Assembly: GCA_947501555.1 (NCBI GenBank)
Contig: CANMWG010000002.1
Coordinates: forward strand, 692,224 to 756,223
Length of the DNA stretch: 64,000 nt
Reading direction: 5' to 3'
Source: an uncultured Paracoccaceae bacterium
GTDB lineage: Bacteria > Pseudomonadota > Alphaproteobacteria > Rhodobacterales > Rhodobacteraceae
Below are positions 53,353 to 61,950 of the stretch, piece after piece; the first letter of the stretch is position 1; each line of letters opens with the position of its first letter. The notes beneath the pieces were generated by a model that was not told the DNA's origin, made no database searches, and saw nothing but the letters and a program-made list of their open reading frames with translations. Both the position numbers and the translations under genes were made by a program.

Positions 53353-54087
53353 CTATTTCCGCTCGTAACTGGGCAAATGCATCAACGCGGTGCGCAGTGA
53401 ATCGCCCCAGCTTGTGCTAATCGCCTGAAAATAGGGATCATCCGCCGTTACCCGGGGCTGTGTATCCAGTGAAAAACTGTCGACATCATAAAGCTGGATA
53501 TCGATGGGCAAGCCGACAGATAGATTGGCCTTGATGGTTGAATCAAATGACACCATCAACAGCTTGATCGCATCCTCAAAGCGCATATCCGGGTCATAAG
53601 CGCGGACGATGATCGGTTTGCCGTATTTGGTCTCACCAATCTGAAAAAACGGGGCATCCTCGGTCACTTCGATGAAGTTCCCCTCGGGGTAGACCAAAAA
53701 TAGCGTCGGCACGCCGCCATTGATCTGACCGCCAACAATCACCGAGGCCTTGAAAGCAGAAGTCGCAGATTGACCGCTGACCGCATCGCCTTGGATCACT
53801 TCCTTCAAGGTCGCACCCACAAAGCGGGCCACCTCAAACATCGTAGGCAGTTCAAGGATGGTGGGTTTACGCTCAGACAACACCTTTGAGCGTTCTTCAA
53901 GAATACTGATCACGGCCTGGGTCGTGGCAAGATTGCCCGCAGTCATGATCGTGATCGCACGATCACCTGGCACGTCCCATGAAAACATCTTTTTCGTGGT
54001 CGAAAAGTTGTCGACGCCCGCGTTGGTGCGAGTGTCAGACATGAAAACAAGGCCACGGTTCAGGCGAAGGCCAACGCAATAGGTCAT
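53353..54087 (-). CDS. Anbu, proteasome-type protease subunit
   Basis: Proteasome/HslV-fold hydrolase of 244 residues, the ancestral beta-subunit type. After Met removal the N-terminal Thr (TYCVGLRLNRG) is the nucleophile, with the usual partners Asp (FMSDTRTNAG) and Lys (TTKKMF). Anbu forms open helical rings in other bacteria. Its usual neighbours, ATP-grasp, alpha-E and transglutaminase genes, are all within 10 kb. It is followed directly by an intrinsic terminator, and upstream is a 391-base gap with a MITE. Confidence 0.93.
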   Translation of the reverse strand: MTYCVGLRLNRGLVFMSDTRTNAGVDNFSTTKKMFSWDVPGDRAITIMTAGNLATTQAVISILEERSKVLSERKPTILELPTMFEVARFVGATLKEVIQGDAVSGQSATSAFKASVIVGGQINGGVPTLFLVYPEGNFIEVTEDAPFFQIGETKYGKPIIVRAYDPDMRFEDAIKLLMVSFDSTIKANLSVGLPIDIQLYDVDSFSLDTQPRVTADDPYFQAISTSWGDSLRTALMHLPSYERK

Positions 54088-54215
54088 TTCTAATCCACGA
54101 AGAAGGGAGGTATCATCAGACTACGCCGAACTCTCTAGTTCGGAAAGGTTTACGTTACAATATTGTGACGTCGAATTTCGATCGCTGACGCAGTGATTTC
54201 CAATCGGGCGGCGCT

Positions 54216-54481
54216 TAGGGTCAGGGCCCAATAATCTTGCACCGTCAGCGGCGATTTCACGAAATATCAGTGGTTTGCGTCGTGCGGCCATAGTGCTCTA
54301 CGGCCAAGCGGCGCGAGCCTCTGAGATGAAGTGAAATCTTCGCCCTCCGGGTTTGGCGGATTTTCCCTCTGAGCAGCGGCACATCTGCTTGAAATAGAAC
54401 CACTATTCTTGCGCAGATGCTTCTTGTCAGAGACAAAAATCTGACAAACTGACGGTGTAAGATTAATGGGTCCTGACCCTA
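54216..54481. mobile_element. MITE-like element with 21-bp inverted repeats and TA duplication
   Basis: The left end, from 54218, begins GGGTCAGGGCCCAATAATC; the right end, ending 54479, is the inverse of GGGTCAGGACCCATTAATC. Over 21 bases two positions differ. The element is 262 bases, carries no transposase, and is flanked on each side by TA (54216-54217 and 54480-54481). TA duplication and YTAR-type target context (TTAG) suit IS630/Tc1 or IS5-type transposases acting in trans. The right end forms the last base of the transglutaminase stop codon. Confidence 0.75.
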
Positions 54482-55279
54482 GGCCGAAATGCGACGGACC
54501 TGCACGCTTTGGGCCTCCAAGGTCAAAAATCCGTAAGATGTCAGAAATGACGCATCTGTAGCGTCCCGGCCCACACAAATTCGGACGATTTCATCGGGTT
54601 GCGCCATGCCTGTCGGGTCAACAAGATGCCATGCGCCATCCAAAAACACCTCGACCACGGCATGAAAATCCTGCGGTTTTACATCGGGCGCATAGGCGCT
54701 GACAAAACGGGCAGGCAGGCCAGCGGCACGTACAAGCGCAATTAAGACATGTGCGTAGTCGCGGCAGACGCCACGCTGCGTGGCAAAACTGTCGGTCGCA
54801 GTCGTGCCGATATGGCTGGCAAAGATGTCATAGACAAAATTGGCGGCGATCCAATCGCGCATGGACTGCACCAAAGGACCACCCGCCAACCCTTCAAACT
54901 GAATAGACGCGAAATCCAGAAACAGATCGGATTGGCAGTTGCGCGACGGCATCAGATACTGAAGCACCGGCGCAGGAAGCTGATGGCGCGGCGTTTCAGG
55001 CAGCTGGCACAGGTCAACAGCGGGCCGAAGCACCTCAACTTGGGTCTGATACTGACACTCCAGCCGGGTGTTAACCGAAATCCACCGACGCAGACCAATG
55101 CAGTCCTCCCCGTCAATCTCACGCAATTGGGTACCCGAACGGAGTGACAGGCGGTTTTGAACGCAGCGCTGGCCGTCATCTGACGTTGCCTCAATCTGCA
55201 GCAAAGCATCGCAAGCCTGCGTTGCGGTGTAGACCAGATGGGCTGTCACGTCGATCATCACGAAAGGAAGCTCCGGCAT
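54479..55279 (-). CDS. Transglutaminase-like protein (third, beside Anbu)
   Basis: 266 residues. The core has the catalytic triad: Cys in QRGVCRDYAHVL, His in DFHAVVEVF and Asp in LVDPTG. The N-terminal beta domain spans about residues 1-130. Two starts are possible (ATG 55279 or 55258); neither has a good ribosome site. Its stop TAG is made by a TA of the target duplication plus the first base of the MITE. Without the element, the target would read TAA at the same codon, so the protein is unchanged. It is the nearest transglutaminase partner of Anbu. Confidence 0.88.
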   Translation of the reverse strand: MPELPFVMIDVTAHLVYTATQACDALLQIEATSDDGQRCVQNRLSLRSGTQLREIDGEDCIGLRRWISVNTRLECQYQTQVEVLRPAVDLCQLPETPRHQLPAPVLQYLMPSRNCQSDLFLDFASIQFEGLAGGPLVQSMRDWIAANFVYDIFASHIGTTATDSFATQRGVCRDYAHVLIALVRAAGLPARFVSAYAPDVKPQDFHAVVEVFLDGAWHLVDPTGMAQPDEIVRICVGRDATDASFLTSYGFLTLEAQSVQVRRISA

Positions 55280-55386
55280 TGCAGGATAGGCGATACGAAC
55301 GCGCGCTATCTCAGCCTAGACATGTTCTCAACCGAAATCCAACGGGTTGCCAATCGTGCGGCGGCTTCGCCTTGTTCCGGGCCTGA

Positions 55387-56241
55387 TCAGCGCGTCTCAT
55401 CCACAGCGATATTATCAATCAACCGGACGCCTGCCAGCCAAGCCGCCGCAAACAATCGCGCGCCCGGCTTGGCCTGATCCAGTAGGGACAGATCCCCCCC
55501 ATCGCGCAACTCCAGATAGTCCACCTCTGTGAACCCGGCCGCGGTTAACCGGGCCTGCGCATCGGGCAACAACGCCGACATCGTAGCCCCCTCTGACAGC
55601 CGCACGCGCAGATCCTGCATCACCTCGGCCAACACCGGGGCATAGACCCGCGACCGATCCGACAAAAGCAGATTGCGCGAAGACATCGCCAATCCATCCT
55701 CCTCACGGATCGTCGGGCAGCCCACAACCTCAACCGGAATATCCAGATCAGCGGCCATCCGGCGCACGATCTGTAACTGCTGATAATCCTTCTCACCAAA
55801 GAAGGCGAAATCGGCAGCGGTCTGCAGGAACAGCTTGGACACCACTGTCGCCACCCCGTCAAAATGACCGGGCCGGGCGGCACCACACAGCATATCGGTC
55901 AGACCCGCGACAGAGACATTGGTCGCAAAGCCATCCGGATAAATCTGATCCGGGTCCGGCACATAAATCAGATCGACCCCGATGCTTTCCAGCTTCTGCG
56001 CGTCCTCATTTTCAGTGCGCGGATAGTTCTTCAGGTCATCCGGGTCATTGAACTGCTTGGGGTTCACAAAGATCGTGACGATGACCCGGTCACAACGCTC
56101 CCGCGCCGCACGCGCCAGCGACAGATGCCCCTGATGCAACGCACCCATCGTCGGAACCACGCCAATCGTCTCACCCGCCTTGCGCCAAACAGCCGTCTGC
56201 GCACGGAGCCCTGCCAGAGCACGCTCAATCGGCGCGATCAC
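55387..56241 (-). CDS. panC: Pantothenate synthetase PanC
   Basis: ATP-dependent ligase of 284 residues joining pantoate and beta-alanine. Motifs are complete: [13 protein letters not shown] (HxGH-type nucleotide site), [22 protein letters not shown] and the KMSKS-equivalent MSSRN. The start overlaps the panB stop by four bases, so the two vitamin B5 genes are coupled. Confidence 0.96.
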   Translation of the reverse strand: MIAPIERALAGLRAQTAVWRKAGETIGVVPTMGALHQGHLSLARAARERCDRVIVTIFVNPKQFNDPDDLKNYPRTENEDAQKLESIGVDLIYVPDPDQIYPDGFATNVSVAGLTDMLCGAARPGHFDGVATVVSKLFLQTAADFAFFGEKDYQQLQIVRRMAADLDIPVEVVGCPTIREEDGLAMSSRNLLLSDRSRVYAPVLAEVMQDLRVRLSEGATMSALLPDAQARLTAAGFTEVDYLELRDGGDLSLLDQAKPGARLFAAAWLAGVRLIDNIAVDETR

Positions 56242-57062
56242 TTGGGCGCCTCATCCGCGAAGATGTGCTCACCGGCAGGGAAACTTCGGGAACGCACCTC
56301 GGCGGCATAGGCCGCAATGGCAGCCGCACCATCATCGCCCAGATGCGCATAGCGCTTCACAAACTTCGCCTTAAAGGCGGTAAACAGACCCAACATATCA
56401 TCAACCACCAATATCTGACCATCACAGCCCGCACTGGCACCGATGCCAATGGTCGGGATCGGAATGCGCGCAGTGATCTCATCGGCCAAACTGGCAGGCA
56501 CCTTTTCCAGCACCACCGCAAAAGCGCCCGCAGCAGCCACAGCATCCGCATCGGCCAAGGCCGCATCACGGGCCGCACCGCGCCCCTGCACCTTGTAGCC
56601 GCCCAGCGTGTTCACCGATTGCGGTGTCAACCCAATGTGGGCCATCACCGGAATACCACGCGTAACCAAAAAGGCGATGGTCTCAGCCATGGACACACCG
56701 CCCTCCAACTTCACAGCACCGGCACCCGTTTCAGCCATCAGGCGGGCGGCATTGCGAAATGCTTGGCTTGGGCTTTCCTCATAGGACCCAAAGGGCATAT
56801 CGATCACCATCATGGCACTGGACAGGCCGCGCGCGACCGCTTGGCCATGCATGATCATCATCTCCATGGTCACACCAAGGGTCGAGGGCAACCCATGCAA
56901 AACCATGCCCACACTGTCGCCCACCAGCACAAAATCGCAATGATCATCCATCATCTGCGCCATCGGGGTGGTGTAGGCGGTCAAACTGACCAGCGGAACG
57001 CCACCCTTGGCGGCGCGAATGTCATCGGGCAGCGGTGCACGTTTCTTAGCAGTAGCGCTCAT
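56238..57062 (-). CDS. panB: 3-methyl-2-oxobutanoate hydroxymethyltransferase PanB
   Basis: 274 residues, first step of pantothenate synthesis, forming ketopantoate with 5,10-methylenetetrahydrofolate. Blocks include [33 protein letters not shown], and [15 protein letters not shown]. The start is ATG 57062, since GGGAGG stands close upstream. An in-frame ATG at 57104 is not preceded by a site. It is followed directly by panC. Confidence 0.95.
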   Translation of the reverse strand: MSATAKKRAPLPDDIRAAKGGVPLVSLTAYTTPMAQMMDDHCDFVLVGDSVGMVLHGLPSTLGVTMEMMIMHGQAVARGLSSAMMVIDMPFGSYEESPSQAFRNAARLMAETGAGAVKLEGGVSMAETIAFLVTRGIPVMAHIGLTPQSVNTLGGYKVQGRGAARDAALADADAVAAAGAFAVVLEKVPASLADEITARIPIPTIGIGASAGCDGQILVVDDMLGLFTAFKAKFVKRYAHLGDDGAAAIAAYAAEVRSRSFPAGEHIFADEAPK

Positions 57063-57293
57063 GTTCGGATCCCTCCCTTTGGCTGCGGGCGGGATAGCAG
57101 CCAAAGACCACGCTTTCTAGGTGGGATAACATCTCGACTTGGGCCAAGACGCAACGTCCGCTGAGCGGGATTTTCCTGTCGGTCGCGTTCCCAAACCGAA
57201 GGTCCGGCACTCGCGTCAACAGAAGGGCGCGTATTTTTAGGTTTTGACCGGGGTTTGGCGCAAACCGCATCGCCGATTTTGCCTCGTCTGACC

Positions 57294-57812
57294 CTATCCC
57301 TCCCAGTTGGTCGCCCAACGGATAGAGAGCGTTTCGCGGCTGGGGCTTGCATCGCGAAAATCCGCGTTGGACATGCTGTCGTAGCTGATCGTCACTTTAC
57401 TGCCGTTGTCAAAAGCATAGCCAATACCAAGTGCCGATCGAAATTGCAGAGTTCCATCAAGATCAGCGCCGTCACCTTGCATATAGAAACCCGGCATCAT
57501 CGAGGTTTCGATGAAAAATGGGCTGTCGTAGATGTATTCGGTACTCCATTTCCAGCCGATCCCGAACCATCCAGCCTCATCAGTTGTCAGCGAAAGGCCG
57601 TAAGTGGGGCGAAAGGGGCCGCGTCGACGATGGCTGTCGTAGCCAAAGTAGAACTCGTTCTCACTCTGAAATCCATCAGATTGCAGGTTTCCAAGCTGAT
57701 AAAACACCTGTGGTGCTTGCTTTTCGGTATCAAGGCAATCGCTAGGGCAATCATTCAACGCCATATCTGTGAAACTTGTCAGCAGCCAGATTAGACCAAG
57801 TGTACCGTCCAT
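57294..57812 (-). CDS. PagL-like outer-membrane beta-barrel, catalytic His missing
   Basis: Beta-barrel protein of 172 residues resembling lipid A 3-O-deacylase PagL (acyloxyacyl hydrolase family). The C-terminal part GIGYAFDNGSKVTISYDSMSNADFRD matches the HxSNA-type active-site strand. Ser148 and Glu160 are present, but the catalytic His is Ser146 (D-S-M-S-N). Hence it is probably not an active deacylase. The N-terminus is not a clean signal peptide: a short hydrophobic stretch at residues 5-14. An AGGA ribosome site precedes the ATG. Confidence 0.65.
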   Translation of the reverse strand: MDGTLGLIWLLTSFTDMALNDCPSDCLDTEKQAPQVFYQLGNLQSDGFQSENEFYFGYDSHRRRGPFRPTYGLSLTTDEAGWFGIGWKWSTEYIYDSPFFIETSMMPGFYMQGDGADLDGTLQFRSALGIGYAFDNGSKVTISYDSMSNADFRDASPSRETLSIRWATNWEG

Positions 57813-58220
57813 GTTGTCATCCTATTTTGTGTTGCCGTTGTAGACTCTCGTGGAGGTACTCAGGATAGATAAAACTAAGGCGCATATGCAGATTAAGTCA
57901 CCTGCGCGGTTGATAGCTTATGACGCGGCAAACGTCGTTCGTCCGAACTGATCGCATAGCGGATCGACAAAGCCTCTAAAGCATTTCGGTTCATACTTGT
58001 ACCACAAACCCTTGGCACACTCGGTTTGATTTTGTCACGTTTTTGGCCGCTGCTTGATGGAGCGGTCGTTGGTGCGCAATGCAGCATCGGTGGCTTTGGG
58101 CTCAAACCAGACCTTTGATAGGTCATGGGAGCACCCAGTTTCACCAGGCCCACCACCAACCCTTGATTTGCCCCCCGCTTCCGTCAAGACTGCACCCAAC
58201 GGCTATTGGGGACGATCACG
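57813..58220. other. Intergenic region upstream of the peptide importer
   Basis: 408 bases between the leftward PagL-like gene and the rightward binding-protein gene. No gene-like frame with recognisable similarity was found; it must contain promoters for both sides. No strong ribosome site precedes the ATG at 58221 (GGGGACGATCACG). Confidence 0.35.
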
Positions 58221-59693
58221 ATGACTTACACACGCACTGGCCTGACGGCTGCCCTCGCCTTTTGCGCCACAACCGCACTGGCCCAGGACAGCATTACCGT
58301 CGCTATCCAGCTAGAACCCCCGAACCTTGATCCCACTGGCGGGGCGGCGCAGGCCATCGATTCAGTGCTTTACGCCAATGTCTTCGAAGGCCTCACCCGC
58401 TTTGATGCCGATGGCGCGATCATCCGGGGACTGGCGCAAAGTTGGGATATCTCGGACGATGGGTTGGTCTATACATTCAACCTTGCTGCCGGTGTCACCT
58501 TCCACGATGGCACCACGATGGACGCCGAGGACGTCAAATTCAGCCTAGATCGGGCCCGGGCCGAAGATAGCACGAACGCCCAGAAAGCCTTGTTCGAAGG
58601 GATCACAGACGTCACCGTTGTTGAGCCGCTCGTCGTCCAGATCACACTCACGCAGCCCAACGGCAACTTCCTGTTCAACCTCGCATGGGGGGACGCGGTG
58701 ATCGTCGCACCCGAAAGCATCGACACAATCGCCAGCAACCCCATCGGCACCGGCCCATTCACCTTCACCGACTGGGTGCAGGGCGACCGGCTGGAACTGA
58801 CGCGCAACCCTGACTATTGGGGCCCTGCCCCGGCGCTGGCCTCTGCTACTTTCCGGTTCATCGCGGACCCCACCGCCGCCTTTGCCGCTGTGATGGCCGA
58901 GGATGTGGACGCATTCATCGGCTTCCCCGCCCCCGAAAACTTGCCGCAATTCGAAGCCGACCCCCGGTTCCAGGTCCTTGTGGGCAACACCGAAGGCGAA
59001 ACGATCCTGTCCACCAACAACAAAATGCCGCCTTTCGACGATGTGCTCGTCCGACAGGCTGTGGCCCATGCGATTGACCGGCAAGCCATCATCGACGGGG
59101 CCATGTTCGGGCTAGGCACGCCAATCGGCACGCATTTCGCGCCGCATCACCCCGACTATGTCGATCTGCTGGGCAATTCACCCTACGACCCCGAACGGGC
59201 AAAGGAATTGCTGGCCGAAGCCGGGTTCGCGGATGGCTTCACCACAACGTTGAAACTGCCGCCACCCTCTTACGCGCGACGCGGGGGCGAGATTATCGCC
59301 AGCCAGCTACGCGAAGTCGGGATCGAAACCGAAATCAGCAACGTCGAATGGGCGCAATGGATCGAGGACGTGTTCACCAACAAAGACTTTGGGCTGTCCA
59401 TCGTCAGCCATACCGAACCCATGGATATTGGGATCTATGCCAACCCGGACTATTATTTCCAATATGACAACCCCGCATTCCAGACGCTGATGGAGACACT
59501 CAACGCAACAACAGACCCTGCAACACGCAGTGATCTGCTGGCGCAGGCGCAAACCATCATTTCGGAAGATTACGTCAACGGCTACCTGTTCGAGCTGGCC
59601 GTAGCGACAGTAGCCAAGGCGGAAATCGAGGGGCTCTGGGTCAACCAACCCACAGCAGCTGTAGACCTGACTGGCGTCAGCTGGGCGAACTAA
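58221..59693 (+). CDS. Peptide/nickel-type ABC transporter substrate-binding protein (family 5, DppA/OppA)
   Basis: Periplasmic binding protein of 490 residues with a signal peptide ending ALAQ (about residue 22) and a family-5 start SITVAIQLEPPNLDP. The blocks VYTFNLAAGVTFHDGTTMDAEDVKFSLDRA and AHAIDRQAIIDG are typical. I take the ATG at 58221; a TTG 15 bases upstream is less likely. The last gene of the cluster, a peptidase, supports peptides or an amide-linked compound as cargo. Confidence 0.92.
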   Translation: MTYTRTGLTAALAFCATTALAQDSITVAIQLEPPNLDPTGGAAQAIDSVLYANVFEGLTRFDADGAIIRGLAQSWDISDDGLVYTFNLAAGVTFHDGTTMDAEDVKFSLDRARAEDSTNAQKALFEGITDVTVVEPLVVQITLTQPNGNFLFNLAWGDAVIVAPESIDTIASNPIGTGPFTFTDWVQGDRLELTRNPDYWGPAPALASATFRFIADPTAAFAAVMAEDVDAFIGFPAPENLPQFEADPRFQVLVGNTEGETILSTNNKMPPFDDVLVRQAVAHAIDRQAIIDGAMFGLGTPIGTHFAPHHPDYVDLLGNSPYDPERAKELLAEAGFADGFTTTLKLPPPSYARRGGEIIASQLREVGIETEISNVEWAQWIEDVFTNKDFGLSIVSHTEPMDIGIYANPDYYFQYDNPAFQTLMETLNATTDPATRSDLLAQAQTIISEDYVNGYLFELAVATVAKAEIEGLWVNQPTAAVDLTGVSWAN

Positions 59694-59696
59694 ACC

Positions 59697-60194
59697 TTGC
59701 TGATCCGCCCCGAAACGCCCGCCGACATCGACATTATCTATGATCTGACCCAAGCGGCCTTTGCCCCGAAGGCATTCAGCGACGGCACCGAAGGGCCCAT
59801 CATCAATGCCATGCGCGATGCGGGTGATCTGACCTTGTCGCTGGTCGCCGAGGACGCCGGCGCGCTCGTCGGCCATGTGGCCTTCTCGCCGGCGCGCATC
59901 AGCGAGGCGGTGGGCGATTGGTACGGGCTTGGCCCGATCTCGGTCCGTGAAGACCGGCAGGGGCAAGGCATCGGGCGCGCGCTGATTGAAGCAGGCATCG
60001 CCGTATTGGCCGACAGGGATGCGGCCGGATGCGTGTTGACCGGGAACCCGAATATCTACCAACGTATCGGCTTCCACTCTGACGGGAGCTTGCATCACGC
60101 AGGCACCGAAGACCGGCATGTCCATTGGCGGGTGATCAAAGGTGCCGCACCCAAAGGGCAGCTTCACTTCGCTCCAGTCCTAGACGACGCCTGA
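59697..60194 (+). CDS. GNAT-family N-acetyltransferase, YhbS-like
   Basis: Acetyltransferase of 165 residues: LIRPETPADIDIIYDLTQAAF start, and the acetyl-CoA loop VREDRQGQGIGRALIE. It sits inside the peptide importer operon, 3 bases after the binding protein, and its stop overlaps the permease ATG. The start is TTG. A plausible role is acetylation of an imported amino compound; the substrate is unknown. Confidence 0.88.
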   Translation: MLIRPETPADIDIIYDLTQAAFAPKAFSDGTEGPIINAMRDAGDLTLSLVAEDAGALVGHVAFSPARISEAVGDWYGLGPISVREDRQGQGIGRALIEAGIAVLADRDAAGCVLTGNPNIYQRIGFHSDGSLHHAGTEDRHVHWRVIKGAAPKGQLHFAPVLDDA

Positions 60195-61138
60195 TGATCC
60201 GCTACGCCGCAGGCCGCCTGACATCGCTTGTGATCAGCTTGTTCGTGGCCTCTATCGTGATTTTCGCCGTGATCGAGGTGATCCCCGGCGACCCGGCGGC
60301 CTTCATGTTGGGGGTGAACGCGCGGCCCGATACAATCGCTGCACTTAGGGCCGAAATGGGGTTAGATCAGTCTCTAATTGAGCGGTATTTTGATTGGATC
60401 ACCGGATTACTGCAGGGCGATTTCGGCCAATCTTGGACCTATAAAACCCCCGTTGCCGATCTGATCGGCGACCGCATTTGGATATCGCTGCCGCTGGCTA
60501 TCTACGCGCTGATCCTATCGACGCTTATCGCGTTCCCAGCAGGCATCTATGCGGCCAGCAGACGCAGCGGCGCTGGCGATATCACTATCATGGGGGCCAC
60601 TCAACTGGGCGTCGCTATCCCCAATTTCTGGTTTGCAATGATCCTCGTCCTGATCTTCGCCATCAACCTGCGCTGGTTCAGCGCGGGCGGCTTTCCCGGC
60701 TGGGACAATCCCCTTCAAGCTATGAAATCCCTGACCCTCCCAGCCATCGCCTTGGCGTTACCACAAGCGGCAATCCTTGCGCGGGTCATGCGCTCATCCT
60801 TGCTGGATATGCTGGGCGAAGACTTCATCCGCACCGCGCGCGCGAAGGGCCTTTCGGCCCGCCAAGCCCTCTGGAAACACGCAGTACGCAACGCATTGAT
60901 CCCAGTGCTGACCATCATTGGGTTGCAATTTTCCTTCCTGCTGGCAGGCGGGATCATCATCGAACAGGTCTTCTTTTTGCCGGGTCTCGGACGGTTGATT
61001 TTCCAATCGATCAGCGCGCGTGACCTAATCGTAGTGGAAAGCGTCGTGATGTTGTTGGTCTTCACCGTGATCATGGTTAATTTTATGGTCGATCTGGCCT
61101 ATGCGGCTGTCGACCCGCGCCTGCGATCCAAAGCATGA
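60194..61138 (+). CDS. Peptide-type ABC transporter permease (DppB family)
   Basis: Permease of 314 residues with the DppB start (MIRYAAGRLTSLVISLFVAS), a GDPAAFMLG segment in the periplasmic loop, and the EAA-type loop EDFIRTARAKGLSARQALWKH. The ATG overlaps the acetyltransferase stop. It is followed by a four-base overlap with the second permease. Confidence 0.94.
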   Translation: MIRYAAGRLTSLVISLFVASIVIFAVIEVIPGDPAAFMLGVNARPDTIAALRAEMGLDQSLIERYFDWITGLLQGDFGQSWTYKTPVADLIGDRIWISLPLAIYALILSTLIAFPAGIYAASRRSGAGDITIMGATQLGVAIPNFWFAMILVLIFAINLRWFSAGGFPGWDNPLQAMKSLTLPAIALALPQAAILARVMRSSLLDMLGEDFIRTARAKGLSARQALWKHAVRNALIPVLTIIGLQFSFLLAGGIIIEQVFFLPGLGRLIFQSISARDLIVVESVVMLLVFTVIMVNFMVDLAYAAVDPRLRSKA

Positions 61139-61950
61139 ACCGCAATCTGATCATCGGCACGACCCTTACGGCGGTCTTCATCACATTGGCGGTGTGGTCC
61201 TTTGTCTGGATCCCCTACGACATCGAATCTCTCGATATTGCAAACAAACTGCAAACGCCAAACAGCGCATATCTGCTTGGCACCGATCACTTTGGGCGCG
61301 ACATCCTGTCGATGATCATGATGGGGGCCCGCACCTCAATTGCTGTGGCTTTTGTGGCTGTGGGCATCGGCATGGCGCTCGGCATCCCGTTGGGACTTCT
61401 CGCAGCAGCACGGCATGGATCGCTGTTGGACGAAGTCATTATGCGTGGCAATGACCTCGTGTTTGCCTTCCCGTCATTGGTCATCGCGATCCTGATCACA
61501 GCCGTCTTCGGCGCCTCTGCGACCAACGCAATCATCGCGATCGGCATCTTCAACATCCCCGTTTTCGCACGGCTGACACGCGGAGCGGCGCTGCCCCTGT
61601 GGGAACGCGATTTCATCCTTGCGGCACGGGTTTGCGGAAAATCGGCGGCGCGCATATCGGTTGAGCATATCCTGCCCAACATCACCAACCTGATGATCGT
61701 GCAAGGGACCATTCAATTCAGTCTTGGGATCCTCGCCGAAGCCGCATTGTCCTACATCGGCCTTGGCGCACAGCCCCCAACGGCCAGTTGGGGCCGCATG
61801 CTGGCCGACGCACAAACGCTGGTTAGCATCGCACCGCACACCGCCCTTGTGCCTGGCTTTGCCATCCTTCTGATGGTGCTGGGGCTCAACCTGATGGGCG
61901 ACGGGTTGCGCGACTGGCTCGACCCGCGCATTCGGGTGGCGCGGACATGA
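61135..61950 (+). CDS. Peptide-type ABC transporter permease (DppC family)
   Basis: Permease of 271 residues with the DppC block YLLGTDHFGRDILSMIMMGAR, EAA-type loop ERDFILAARVCGKSAARIS and the ending LNLMGDGLRDWLDPR. The start overlaps dppB-like gene by four bases and the end overlaps the ATPase gene by four. Confidence 0.94.
   Translation: MNRNLIIGTTLTAVFITLAVWSFVWIPYDIESLDIANKLQTPNSAYLLGTDHFGRDILSMIMMGARTSIAVAFVAVGIGMALGIPLGLLAAARHGSLLDEVIMRGNDLVFAFPSLVIAILITAVFGASATNAIIAIGIFNIPVFARLTRGAALPLWERDFILAARVCGKSAARISVEHILPNITNLMIVQGTIQFSLGILAEAALSYIGLGAQPPTASWGRMLADAQTLVSIAPHTALVPGFAILLMVLGLNLMGDGLRDWLDPRIRVART

Noticed and set aside
56265..57164. Rightward open frame of 299 codons opposite panB
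   Set aside because: His/Gln/Arg-rich shadow of panB without motifs or a ribosome site.
57893..58159. Leftward frame of 88 codons between the PagL-like gene and the peptide importer
   Set aside because: No ribosome site, no similarity that I can name, and no fit with neighbouring operons.
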